Source of the DNA: CAWGMT01 sp963823675
GTDB taxonomy: Bacteria; Planctomycetota; Planctomycetia; Isosphaerales; Isosphaeraceae
DNA length: 64,000 nt
Direction of reading: 5' to 3'
Assembly: GCA_963823675.1 (NCBI GenBank)
Contig: CAWGMT010000015.1
Span: 447,912 to 511,911, forward strand
Shown here: in pieces, positions 27,396 to 36,536 of the stretch
Layout: each line of letters starts with the position of its first letter
Numbering within the stretch: the stretch's first letter is position 1
Notes under the pieces: generated by a model
Told to the model about the DNA's origin: nothing
Database searches by the model: none
Seen by the model: the letters and a program-made list of their open reading frames with translations, nothing else
Translations under genes and position numbers: made by a program

Positions 27396-28521
27396 TTACC
27401 GGCTTACTGCGATCGATTGACGGAATAGCCTCAGACTGAAGACGAAAAGCAAGAGCCCGATGCCAGCGACGGCCAGGAACTGAGGCCAGACGGTTTCCAG
27501 GCCGGCGCCGCGGTAGATGATTGCTTGGGAAAAGGCGACAAAATGCCGCGAGGGCAGGATGAGCGTGATGCGCTGCATCCAGTCGGGCTGGCTCTCGACG
27601 GGCGTGTTGCCTCCGGAAAGCAACTGAAGCACGATGATGAGCAAGATGATCAACAGAGCGAATTGAGCCATGGTCCGTGTGACCGTCCCCAGGAAAACTC
27701 CCAGGGCGGTCGCAAAGAACAGGTAGAGAACCACGCCTACCAGGAAGAGTGCCGGCGATCCTGCGATCGGGACGGCGAGGATCATCCGGACCACAAAGAA
27801 GAGCGACACGGTGACGGCCACCAGGACGACGAGGCCGTTCGCCCAGACCTTCGCCAGCGCGATCTCGAAAGCCGAGAGCGGCATGACCAGCATGTGCTCG
27901 ATGGTGCCGTGCTCGCGCTCGCGGATCAGCGCCGCCCCCGTCAGGATGACCGTGAGCGTCGTGATCTGGTTGATGATGGCCACAATGCTCGTGAACCAGG
28001 AGGTGTCTCCGTTGGGGTTGTAGGCCTTTCTCACAACCAGCGTGACGGGCGTGTCGGATTTGTTTTCCGATCGCCGCAGGAAGCGCGAGAACCTCGTCGG
28101 AGAGAATCTGCTTGATGTAACCGGCGCCGATGCTCGCCTGCTGCATGGCCGTCGCGTCGATATTGACCTGCAATTCGGGCCCGCGGCCCGCCCGGACGTT
28201 GGCCTCGAACCGCGGCGGCACGACCACGACGAACATATAAAGGCCGTTGTCCATCGCGCTATCGATCTCGTCGGCCTTGATCACCCGTGGGTGCTTGAAT
28301 CGCGGGGGGTAGAACGCCTCGAAGAACCGCTTGGAGAGTGCCGACTGGTCTTCGTCGACAAACGCGATCGAGGCGTTGTTCACTTCCGACGATGTCCCCT
28401 TGGCCTGCGTGTAAATGGCGAACGTGAACGCGTAGACGACGAATACCACGAGAACCGTGTCGCGCTGCAAGCTGCGCAGCTCCTTGGTTCCGAGCCAGAA
28501 GATGTTGGCCAGGGTTCTCAT
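27396..28521 (-). pseudogene. yhhJ: ABC-2 type permease, YhhJ-like (one frameshift)
   Basis: About 375 residues from ATG 28521 (MRTLANIFWLGTKELRSLQR), the expected length for YhhJ. The N-terminal membrane anchor is followed by an extracytoplasmic domain (SIAFVDEDQSALSKRFFEAF), and five to six helices at the C-terminus (VILTGAALIREREHGTIEHM, LFLVGVVLYLFFATALGVFL). A single +1 break near 28055 (in an A-rich run) separates the two parts; after it VVRKAYNPNGDTSWFTSIVA resumes the family sequence. It starts two bases after the RbbA-like gene's stop. It probably forms the membrane channel with the RbbA-like ATPase and the HlyD protein. Confidence 0.8.
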
Positions 28522-28523
28522 GG

Positions 28524-31293
28524 TCAAGACTCCTGGCCTTTGAGGGCCGCGACCGTCAGAATAGTGAGAACGGGGATGAAGGCCGCAATGGCCAGCACAT
28601 CCGCGGCGAGGATGCGGGGCCCGAGCGCCTTCGTGAACGCCCCGACACTGGCGTGCATGTAGTAGGTCGTCGGCCACAACGACCCCACGATGCGTGCCCT
28701 TCCTTCCAGCGTCGAGACCGGCTGGAGCAGCCCCGAAAACTGGGTCGTCGGCAGGATCGTCAAGATCGCCGTGACGAAGACCGCGGCCACCTGGCTGGGC
28801 GTGAAGGTCGAGACCAGGAGCCCGATGCCGGTGGTCGCCGTCACGTACAGCAAGACGCACAGCGTCAAGGTCAGGCCGCTCCCTTTGAGCGGTACCCCGA
28901 AAACCACGATCGCCATGAGCGTCAAAAGCGCGTAGTTCACCAGGCCGATTGCGATGTAAGGGAGTTGCTTCCCCACCAGGAACTCGAGACGCGTGGTGGG
29001 TGTCACATAGAAGTTGATGATCGAACCGAGCTCTTTCTCCCGCACCACACTCACCGCCATCAGAATCGCCGGAATCAGGATCAAGAGGATGGGGGGGATG
29101 CTCGGCACGATCGCATAGATGCTCTCGAAGCTCGGGTTGTAGCGGAAGCGCGTCTGGATCTTGGTGCGACGGGTGACCCCGCGGGCGCCCGAGGAGGAGG
29201 AGGTTGCCCGCACATCGGCGAACTTCGAATTCACGCCGGTCACGTACTGTTTGATCGTCTCGGCCCGGAACGGGTTGGCGCCGTCGATCGTTGTGGAAGC
29301 CTCGGGGCCCGAGTCGCGACTCAGGTCCCGGCCGAATTGCGCCGGAATCTCGATCGCCAGCGCAATGTCGTTGGCCCGCATCCGTTGTTCCATCTCGCGC
29401 TGGCTGTCGAGCGGTGGTTGGCGCACAAAGGTCGGTTGAGAGCCTTCGAATTCGTCCGCGTAGGCTCGGCTTTCGGGCGTCTGATCGAGGTCCAGGGTGG
29501 CGAAGCGGATGTCCTCGACGTCCGTGGTGATCCCGAAGCCGAAGGCCAGCATGAGGACGAGCGACCCGAGGAACGCGAAGGCCAGCCGAACCGGGTCGCG
29601 CAAGATCTCCAGGGTCTCGCGACGGCTGTACGCCAGGAGCCGGCCAAGCTTCAGGGGCGAGCCGGATACCGCGTGCTGGCTCGCGGCCCCGGATACGGGG
29701 AGTGCCGCGGCGCCATTCTGACCCCCCTGGGTCGGGCCATCCCGCTTCGCCTCGCCGGCGGCTTCGGCGATGTAGGCGATGAAGGCCTCTTCCAGGCCAG
29801 ACGCCCCGCGGGCGGCCACCAGCGCCCTCGGCGCGTCGCACGCCAGCACCTTCCCCGCGTGCATGAGCGAGATCCGATCGCAGCGCATCGCCTCATTCAT
29901 GAAGTGGGTCGAGATGAAGATCGTCACCTGCTTCTGCCGCGACAGGTCGATGAGCAGCTCCCAGAATTCGTCGCGCGCCACCGGGTCAACCCCGGACGTC
30001 GGTTCGTCGAGGATCAAGAGCTCCGGGTCGTGGATGATCGCCACGGCCAGCGAAAGCCGCTGGCGCACTCCCAGCGGCAGGGCCTCGGGAAGATCGTTGA
30101 ACGTGCCGCTTTAGCCCGAAGCGACCCACCAGCTCATCGATCCGCGGCTTCCTGGACTCGGGCGGCAAGTGGTACAGCCGCGCGTGGATCCACAGGTTCT
30201 GCGCGACGGTCAGCTCGCCATAAAGAGAGAATGCCTGCGACATGTACCCCACGCGCATGCGGGTATCGAGGTTCTTCGCGTCCACGGTCTCGCCGAACAG
30301 CTTCGCCTCCCCCTCGGTTGCGGGCAAGAGGCCGGTCAACATCTTCATGGTGGTCAACTTGCCGCAACCGTTCGATCCCAGGAAGCCGAAGATCTCGCCG
30401 CGCTCGATCGTGAAATTCACGGCGTTGACGGCCGTGAACTTGCCGAACCGGCGCGTCAGATTCCTGGCGACGATGGCCGGCTCGGCACCGGTTTCGACGC
30501 GCGGCGGGATCGTCAACCGGCGCGGAGCCCCACGCTTCTCCTCGGGCAAGAGCGCCACGAAGGTCTCTTCCAGATTCTGCGTCCCGGTCCGTCGTTTGAG
30601 TTCCGCCGGTGAGCCCGTGGCCAGGACGCGGCCGGCGTCCATCGCGATCAACCAATCGAAGCGATCGGCTTCGTCCATGTAGGCGGTGGAGACAAGCACG
30701 CTCATTCCCTGCCGCCCGGCCCGGATCTGGTCAATAAGCGTCCAGAATTGCTGACGCGAGAGGGGGTCGACGCCCGTCGTGGGCTCGTCGAGGATGAGCA
30801 GATCCGGGTCATGGATCAGCGACGAGCACAGCCCGACCTTCTGCTTCATGCCGCCCGAGAGCTTCCCGGCCGGCCGGTCCGGGAACGGATCGAGCCCGGT
30901 GGCCTTCAGCAGCAGGCCGATCCGGGAGCGGCGTTCCGCGGCGGAGAGCCCGAAGAGCCGGGCGAAGAAGTCGATGTTCTCGAAGACGCTGAGCTCGAGG
31001 TAGAGGTTTTTTCCCAGGCCCTGAGGCATGTACGCGATGAGCGGGCAAACGGCGTTGCGATGGTGGATGCTGGCGATATCTCCGCCCAGCACGCGGACAC
31101 TGCCGGACTGGATCTTCTTCGCGCCGGCGATCAGTCCCATCATGGTCGACTTGCCAACTCCGTCGGGGCCGATCAGTCCGACCATGCACCCCGAGGGGAT
31201 CTCGGCCGTCACGGCATCCAGAGCGCGCGTCTTGCCGTAATGGTGGGTGACGTCCGTGACGGTCGCGACCGGTTTTCCTGGGCTGAACATCAT
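28524..31293 (-). pseudogene. rbbA: RbbA-like tandem ABC ATPase fused to ABC-2 permease (one frameshift)
   Basis: From ATG 31293, 12 bases after the HlyD gene. ATPase 1 has GLIGPDGVGKSTMMGLI, GKLSGGMKQKVGL and LLILDEPTTGVDP. ATPase 2 has GFLGSNGCGKLTTMKML, in which the usual Ser/Thr after Lys is Leu, then PLGVRQRLSLAVAIIHDPEL and LLILDEPTSGVDP. The C-terminal membrane domain follows (VVREKELGSIINFYVTPTTR, GLVNYALLTLMAIVVFGVP). One +1 break near 30108 sits inside ATPase 2. The reconstructed length of about 920 matches E. coli RbbA (911). With YhhJ and the HlyD protein it forms an export-type system; RbbA was also described as ribosome-associated. Confidence 0.83.
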
Positions 31294-31304
31294 GGCACCC
31301 GGAA

Positions 31305-32300
31305 TCAGGGCTTGGGGAAGGGTTTTTCCAGAAAGTCGGGCCACGCCACCGTGTCGTCGAGCCGAACGTAGCCGATACCCCGAACACCGGTCTTGATCCG
31401 CTCGATGAACGGGAGCACGATCTCCGCGGGAACCTTGAGCTTGACGCGGAACATGAGCTTGTCGCGCTCGCTGCGAGTCTCGACCTGCTTGGGGGTGAAC
31501 TGGGCTTCGGGAGAGACGTAACTGGCTTTCGCCGGCGCTGCGTACCCCGGCCGTGCATCGAGCACGATCCGCGCATCGGCCCCGATCTTGACCCGGGCAG
31601 CCTCTTGCGCCGGCAGGAAGACTTCCATGTAGATGTCGTTCAGATTGATCAAGGTCAGGAGTTTTCCGCCCAGAGCCACGACTTCGCCCGGCTCGGCCAG
31701 CCGGTAGAGCACTCGGCCCCTGACCGGGGATTTCAAAGTCGAATCGTCGATCTTGACCTGCGTCTGCTTCACGTCGGCCTCCGCGGCGTTGATGGCCTGT
31801 TCGGCGGTCCGGAGTTTGGCCTTGGCTCCGGCCAGCGTGGCTTTCGCCGTCTCCAGTTTCGACTCGACGAGGTCGTACTCCTCGCGCGCGATGGCCTTGC
31901 GGGAGAACAGGCCCCGGGAGCGGTTGTACTCCAGGTCCGCGAATTTGAGCTCGGTTTCCCGCTTGGCGATCTCGGCCTTGACTTCGCTGGCGGCCTCCTG
32001 GTCGTGCGCGACGATCGCCTTGTCATTCGCGAGCTGGGCCTCAAACTCACCGATGTCCATCGTTGCGAGAACCTGATCTGTTTCGACCAGATCGCCCTCC
32101 CGCACACGGATTTCCTTGATCCGTCCACCATACTTGGCGGCGATGTCCACCTGAACCGATTCGATCCTGCCGTTTCCGAAGACGATCCCTTCCGGCACCG
32201 GGCTTTTGTGGGCCAACCTCCACCACTGGTAGGCTGCGAACGCGGCGACACCGGCGATCACCAAGAGGAGAGCTCGCCGCAAAAAGGTTTTGAGTTTCAT
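31305..32300 (-). CDS. HlyD family periplasmic adaptor (YhiI-like)
   Basis: 331 residues, intact. An N-terminal membrane anchor (ALLLVIAGVAAFAAYQW) is followed by a lipoyl-like half motif (SVQVDIAAKYGGRIKEIRVR, EGDLVETDQVLATMD), a long alpha-hairpin (KAIVAHDQEAASEVKAEIAK to AEADVKQTQVKI), the second lipoyl half (TLKSPVRGRVLYRLAEPGEV) and a beta-barrel domain. First gene of the RbbA/YhhJ operon; it should bridge the permease to the periplasm or outer envelope. The promoter is probably in the gap upstream of 32300. Confidence 0.9.
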   Translation of the reverse strand: MKLKTFLRRALLLVIAGVAAFAAYQWWRLAHKSPVPEGIVFGNGRIESVQVDIAAKYGGRIKEIRVREGDLVETDQVLATMDIGEFEAQLANDKAIVAHDQEAASEVKAEIAKRETELKFADLEYNRSRGLFSRKAIAREEYDLVESKLETAKATLAGAKAKLRTAEQAINAAEADVKQTQVKIDDSTLKSPVRGRVLYRLAEPGEVVALGGKLLTLINLNDIYMEVFLPAQEAARVKIGADARIVLDARPGYAAPAKASYVSPEAQFTPKQVETRSERDKLMFRVKLKVPAEIVLPFIERIKTGVRGIGYVRLDDTVAWPDFLEKPFPKP

Positions 32301-33721
32301 GGTTGACGCTCCCTATTTGATTTCAATCATGGTGAAATTCTCCTCTTCCCTTGGTGAGCCTCGCCGATCAACGCTCGAAACGCGCCCGCCGCCCGGTCAA
32401 ACGTTGTCCGCGGCGGTGTCACGAGCGTTGTAGCCGCGGACGATGCACCGGTCCGTTTCCGGCATGCTGGTCGTATCGGGGAGCCGGAGGGGTTTACCGG
32501 CTCGAACGTACCATCCGCTCGGGAAATCCCGATCGAGCGCCTTCCCATACAGAACGCCGGCCGTCGAATGCGGTGGTTTTTGGGTCATCGGCTTAGTCAC
32601 CAGAAAGCCATTGATAAGGTTGCCGGCTGACCGAAACATACCCATTACCGAGCGATTGGAGGACGGATTGGCAATCCATCCGGGTGAATTTGGATCTGCC
32701 GGTCGCCTGAGCGGCCCAGGCAGCGCGAAGCCAAGAGGACGCAACACCGGCCGCGGGCCGGAGTTGGGTGAAAAGGCGAGCTCGGCTTGCGTAATCTCGC
32801 GATCTTCTCCGGGCATGGTAGCAGATGAGAGCCAGTGAGAGTAATCCACTAGTTTTTTTCGGTTTTGGCTCCCACGGTGCGCAACCCCAGGCCAGGGGCT
32901 GGCCAGCCCTCCCTCGATGGGCAAGGAAGGGGTAGTGATTGCGTTAAACAATGAGCGCCATTTATCTTACGACTGTGAGAGCCGCCTTCTGGGCATCGGC
33001 CTACGACCTCGTCAATGCCAGGTCCTGACGGTCACTGGATAATCCAGTGTTCCGTCTGGATTCGTGAAATTGGCGTTTTTCGTGCTCGACCTCGGTCTGA
33101 GTTTCCGATTCGCCCCCAAGCGCGCTGGAGCAGCGTCTAGGCGCCTGCAACCGTCTCCGATCTCATGCCTCCCGATCGCCCGCGGGCGCGATCAGTACGG
33201 GTTGGGGGGTCAATCCGCTGGTCAACGTGCTGGACCCGCAATCTCCGCGCAATTGTCTATATTCAAAATGCGCTGATTCCAAAATCTCGTTAACGCAAGA
33301 TTTACAATTCGCCGGCATTTTCGCCGCAACCTCTCATGCCGCTGAGCGAAAAAAAAAGTGAAAGATTTTTGGGGCTGTTCACTGATTTCCGGCTGCCGCC
33401 GAAACGAAATGCACCCCGCTCCCAGCCAGCGTCGCCGTGTGCTTCCGCATACTCGGCATACCGGGCATAGTGGGCACGCCGTTGCGGGTGTCAAATTCTG
33501 CCAAGTATGTGCCGAGTATGCGGTCGGACGACGGAATCGGAGCCCACTCCGACCCCGCCGACGATGCGATCGGTTGCGTTTCAACAGTCGTGGACACGGC
33601 CGCAGCTTCATCCCGTATCGGCGGGCGTCCGGCTCTTCGAGGTAGACGAGAGACCCCCGCCAGGTATCCGATCCACGAACGCCGGACGTCAGTTGCGGGA
33701 CACCCGCCGATGATTCGATTT

Positions 33722-33770
33722 ACACCCGACTCGATTCGAACCAGAAACCTTCGGTTCCGTAGACCGATGA
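33722..33770 (-). tRNA. 3' fragment resembling tRNA-Arg (anticodon ACG)
   Basis: On the minus strand the sequence holds a 5-bp anticodon stem TCGGT/ACCGA around the loop CTACGGA, giving anticodon ACG with T33, followed by a variable segment and GGTTCGAATC, the T-loop signature. The T stem is imperfect (two mispairs) and no D arm or acceptor 5' strand is visible upstream. So this is a partial tRNA copy, as left by integration at a tRNA 3' end, rather than a working gene. Confidence 0.4.
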
Positions 33771-33795
33771 ACGGCGGGCGCAGCGATAATGATGG

Positions 33796-33958
33796 TAACG
33801 ACTTCCGTCGAGGGAATCCATCAGTTGCCCTCCATTTGCCCACCGACACTTGTCAGACCGACCCGGGGCTGGCTCTTGTTGCCGAAGCTTGGGCGCGACT
33901 TCCCGAGGCCGTCCGCGCCGGCATCGTGGCGCTCGTGAAGGCCACTCCCCTGAAGTGA
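33796..33958 (+). pseudogene. C-terminal tail like that of planctomycete integrases
   Basis: The end of a plus-strand open frame reads TDPGLALVAEAWARLPEAVR followed by AGIVALVKATPLK. This pattern (DP-L--V---W--LPE--R-GI-A-V) closes many tyrosine recombinase or integrase-associated reading frames in planctomycetes, from memory. The rest of the frame upstream overlaps the tRNA fragment in a frame that spells TRNLRFRRPM, a known translation artefact of tRNA sequences. I therefore call only this tail, as a relic. Confidence 0.35.
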
Positions 33959-34294
33959 CCTATCGCAATCGCCGTTAAGTTAGGGTAAATACGGCAAAAC
34001 CAGACCGGTGGTTTTGCCGGCCAGCCGTATGCCGCCGGAACGCCGCCTGTCAGCGACCGTAACGAGCCATTGCGCGGGCGACCTCGCGCACCTGGACTCG
34101 CCGACAAGTCAAGTAGCGCCCTGAAGCGCCGAATAGCGCCGGAACGAAAGGTGTTTTCCGATGCTTCTTGAAAGTCTCGACGGTACTGAACAAGATAATA
34201 GTTACAGTGGGAAGCTCACACTACCGACGCCCGTCCCGACTCGCGTCGGCTAACCCATGGTCGTTAACCAGGCTACCTGCTGGAGGGCTGAGCC

Positions 34295-35227
34295 GTGTCG
34301 AAGCACACTCTTCGAGTCACCGGTCCCAAGGCACGCGGGCAGAGAATCTCCGGCCCGCTCTTGCGCGACTTGCTCGGCATGGTCGCAGAAGGCGCGAGCC
34401 GAGCGCTCCGCATGCGAATCGAGGGCAGAAGCACTTCCGCGGGCCCTAAACCATCGTGGCTCGAGCCGGGATCGGCGTTCGACCTCGTCGGACTGACTTC
34501 GGGCTCGTCTGTCGTTCTGCTCGAAGCCCAGCCGCTTGCAGAGGCTGACCCAGCCGCTTTCGCCCAAGGGTCCTTGTTTCTCGACAACAAAAGGACTGCC
34601 ATCGAATTCTGGCACGAAAGCTTTACAGACGCCCTGAGCGGGGAAGCCGACAGCGAACGCTTCGATCAGAGCATGCTCGCTGACTTCAGGAAGTGGCTCA
34701 AACAGCTTTTCGCACACGGCGTGAGCGAACTTCAGATCGGCAATGGAACGGCCTCGACCACGACTTTGGTGGTTCGCGCAGAGGGGATCGCCCAAATCGA
34801 GCAGCTTGAGCGCCAGACGCCGCACAACCGTCGCGTCCGCGTGGCGGGCAAGCTCGACGTAATCAGGCATTCCGAGCGAAGAGTGACCTTGAACCTCACG
34901 AACGGTGCGGCACTGACTTGCTGGGCCGATGAAATTGATCAAGACAGATTGCGCTCTATGTGGGGCGAGCCCGTCGTCGTTGAGGGTGTCGCAGTGTTTC
35001 GCCCCTCCGGAAAGGTATTGCGGGTCGAAGGCGATCACATCGTCCCCGCGACGCAGACCGAGCTCGAGCTCTGGTCCGAGGAGCCCGAACCATTTGAGGC
35101 CGAGCTCGACGTCAAGGCGCTCCGTAAACCGCAAGGACCACGGTCCGGTGTCAACGCCATCTTCGGCAAGTGGCCCGGCGACGAGACCGACGAGGAATTT
35201 GAGGAAATCCTCAAGGAAATGTCGTGA
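34295..35227 (+). CDS. Putative antitoxin-like partner of PIN protein
   Basis: 310 residues, intact. Soluble, with an N-terminal part MSKHTLRVTGPKARGQRISG, helices in FDQSMLADFRKWLKQLFAHG and a beta-rich centre (RRVRVAGKLDVIRHSERRVT, EPVVVEGVAVFRPSGKVLRV). The acidic end, KWPGDETDEEFEEILKEMS, is typical of the toxin-binding tails of antitoxins paired with PIN domains. Its TGA overlaps the GTG start of the PIN gene (GTGA at 35224-35227). It is much longer than a classic VapB, so it may have a second function. The antitoxin role is inferred from context. Confidence 0.6.
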   Translation: MSKHTLRVTGPKARGQRISGPLLRDLLGMVAEGASRALRMRIEGRSTSAGPKPSWLEPGSAFDLVGLTSGSSVVLLEAQPLAEADPAAFAQGSLFLDNKRTAIEFWHESFTDALSGEADSERFDQSMLADFRKWLKQLFAHGVSELQIGNGTASTTTLVVRAEGIAQIEQLERQTPHNRRVRVAGKLDVIRHSERRVTLNLTNGAALTCWADEIDQDRLRSMWGEPVVVEGVAVFRPSGKVLRVEGDHIVPATQTELELWSEEPEPFEAELDVKALRKPQGPRSGVNAIFGKWPGDETDEEFEEILKEMS

Positions 35228-35916
35228 TCGACAGGAACGCGCTCCTTCTCCTCGACACGAACGTGATTCTCTATCTCCTCCGCGGCAAGGCGGCCGGGCG
35301 CTGGATCACCGAGACGTACGAGCTCGGGGCCAGGGTAGAGCGCCCGCTGGTGTCGGTGGTGTCAGTCGGGGAGATCCTTGCGATAGCCGAACGGCAAGGC
35401 TATGGGACGGACAAGCGAGAATCGCTTCGCAAGCTACTCGACGAGTTGGTTGTCGTCAACGTCAAGTGGCCGATCGCGAAGGAGTACGCGCGGCTCCAAG
35501 CCCTCCTTCAGGCGGTGAGCGCGACCTTGATCCTGTGTGGCACTACCGCTTGGCTGCTTTGGCCCGCTCATCAAGCCATCACTGCGGAAACACACGAGCG
35601 GCTTTGCCGCGGGATGGCACGCGCCGAGGCCGAAGAGCTGCTCGGCGGAACCCATGAAGATTTCGTCGATTGGCTGAATAACCGGAGTCCGAAGATCGGC
35701 TCCGGAAACGACCTGTTGAACGAACAAAGCAACCAGCCGGGGATCGAGTATTGGTACGAGGACAGCGGCGTCATCCTCGTTCGGTTCGACTCCGAGGGTC
35801 GGGTCGCTGACAAACAATTCCTCGAGATGCGAGTGTCTACTTTTCAGCAAAGAATTGCCCGTTCGCAGGAGGGAGTTGGCCGGTTGGTATGGCAGCTTCG
35901 GACCCTGGCGCGCTAA
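35224..35916 (+). CDS. Truncated PIN-domain toxin fused to an unrelated membrane protein
   Basis: The first 95 residues are the N-terminal two-thirds of a VapC-like PIN ribonuclease (LLLLDTNVILYLLRGKAAGR with the first acidic residue, SVVSVGEILAIAERQGYGTD). The expected second half with the conserved Asp residues (DNDLWIAATA-like) is absent. At about 35510 the text becomes AVSATLILCGTTAWLLWPAH, a membrane segment, followed by RGMARAEAEELLGGTHEDF and YEDSGVILVRFDSEGRV. That second part is typical of small SmpA/BamE-like planctomycete proteins. The frame is uninterrupted across the join. The PIN part should be catalytically dead. Confidence 0.7.
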   Translation: MIDRNALLLLDTNVILYLLRGKAAGRWITETYELGARVERPLVSVVSVGEILAIAERQGYGTDKRESLRKLLDELVVVNVKWPIAKEYARLQALLQAVSATLILCGTTAWLLWPAHQAITAETHERLCRGMARAEAEELLGGTHEDFVDWLNNRSPKIGSGNDLLNEQSNQPGIEYWYEDSGVILVRFDSEGRVADKQFLEMRVSTFQQRIARSQEGVGRLVWQLRTLAR

Positions 35917-36171
35917 TGAAAGACGGTTGGCGATAGCTTGTCTCGGCGCTCATGCGATGCTCGCCTCGACGCAGTAGGCTTGGAAGCGACCGTGTGCCGG
36001 GTCGCATGTCTCACCCCTTATGCCGAATCTCACCATAGGCTGTTCTTCCCGGTGGCTGTAGCCGGTGTCAATCAAACGGCCGTTTTGTTTACGATGCCGG
36101 TCGCTGAGCGACTTCATCGCAAAAAAGCCACTGCGACGGGTTTCTTTACTCTAGCGGCCAGCCCGTGGCGG

Positions 36172-36330
36172 ATGATCATCGGCTATGCGAGGGTTTCGAC
36201 GACGGAGCAGAATCTCGGCTTGGGGCATGATGACCTGAAGCCGGCATTCGACGGTTCGGTCGATCAGACCGAAGCGCGAAAGGGGACTACGCGTACGGAC
36301 GCGCGCGAATTCGGTAGGGCGTCCCACTGA
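36172..36330 (+). pseudogene. N-terminal stub of serine recombinase (resolvase)
   Basis: From ATG 36172: MIIGYARVSTTEQNLGLGHD, the start of a resolvase/invertase catalytic domain with the nucleophilic Ser9. Similarity ends after about 23 residues (normally LDALKAAGCDRIF follows) and the frame runs through unrelated sequence to 36330. It lies directly before IS-end-like repeats. Confidence 0.6.
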
Positions 36331-36385
36331 CGCCGCCAATTCGGTTTGGCGTTCCCGGAACCACCCCGCTTCAATTTCGGTTTAA
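36305..36385. repeat. Short direct repeats, possible IS-end remnant
   Basis: Two imperfect copies of a 19-mer (36305-36323 AATTCGGTAGGGCGTCCCA; 36336-36354 AATTCGGTTTGGCGTTCCC) spaced 31 bases apart, with a third partial copy (AATTTCGGTTTAACG) near 36370. Arrays of this kind, two or more subterminal repeats, occur at the ends of IS21-type elements. Only one end is seen here, next to the resolvase stub. Confidence 0.45.
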
Positions 36386-36536
36386 CGGGCCGTCAGGTGA
36401 GGGCTGTGGTGGCGATGGTCGGGAGCAGAGAAGCCACCGAACGGAGCGGGGTCCGCCAACATATGGCACTGCTTACTTTGAGTTCGGTGATCCTCATGCG
36501 ACAATAGTTTTGCCGAGGTAATCCCGATCTAAATCG

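Larger units (their letters stand above)
32301..34294. other. Two-kilobase gene-poor stretch at island edge
   Basis: Open frames on both strands (184 codons minus at 32397-32951; 131 codons plus at 32443-32838; 156 codons minus at 33379-33849) lack recognisable domains and conflict with each other. The only supported pieces are a tRNA-Arg-like 3' fragment (33722-33770) and an integrase-like C-terminal tail (33796-33958), listed separately. This looks like the scar of past integrations. Confidence 0.5.

Noticed and set aside
28653..30413. 586-codon plus-strand frame
   Set aside because: Antisense to the RbbA-like gene, which has clear Walker and signature motifs on the minus strand.
32397..32951. 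184-codon minus-strand frame in the 32 kb gap
   Set aside because: No recognisable motif, conflicts with an equally long plus frame, and lies in a scarred region.
33437..33958. 173-codon plus-strand frame as a complete gene
   Set aside because: Its middle contains TRNLRFRRPM, a typical translation of a tRNA 3' half, and its first part has no domain. Only the last 50 residues look protein-like.
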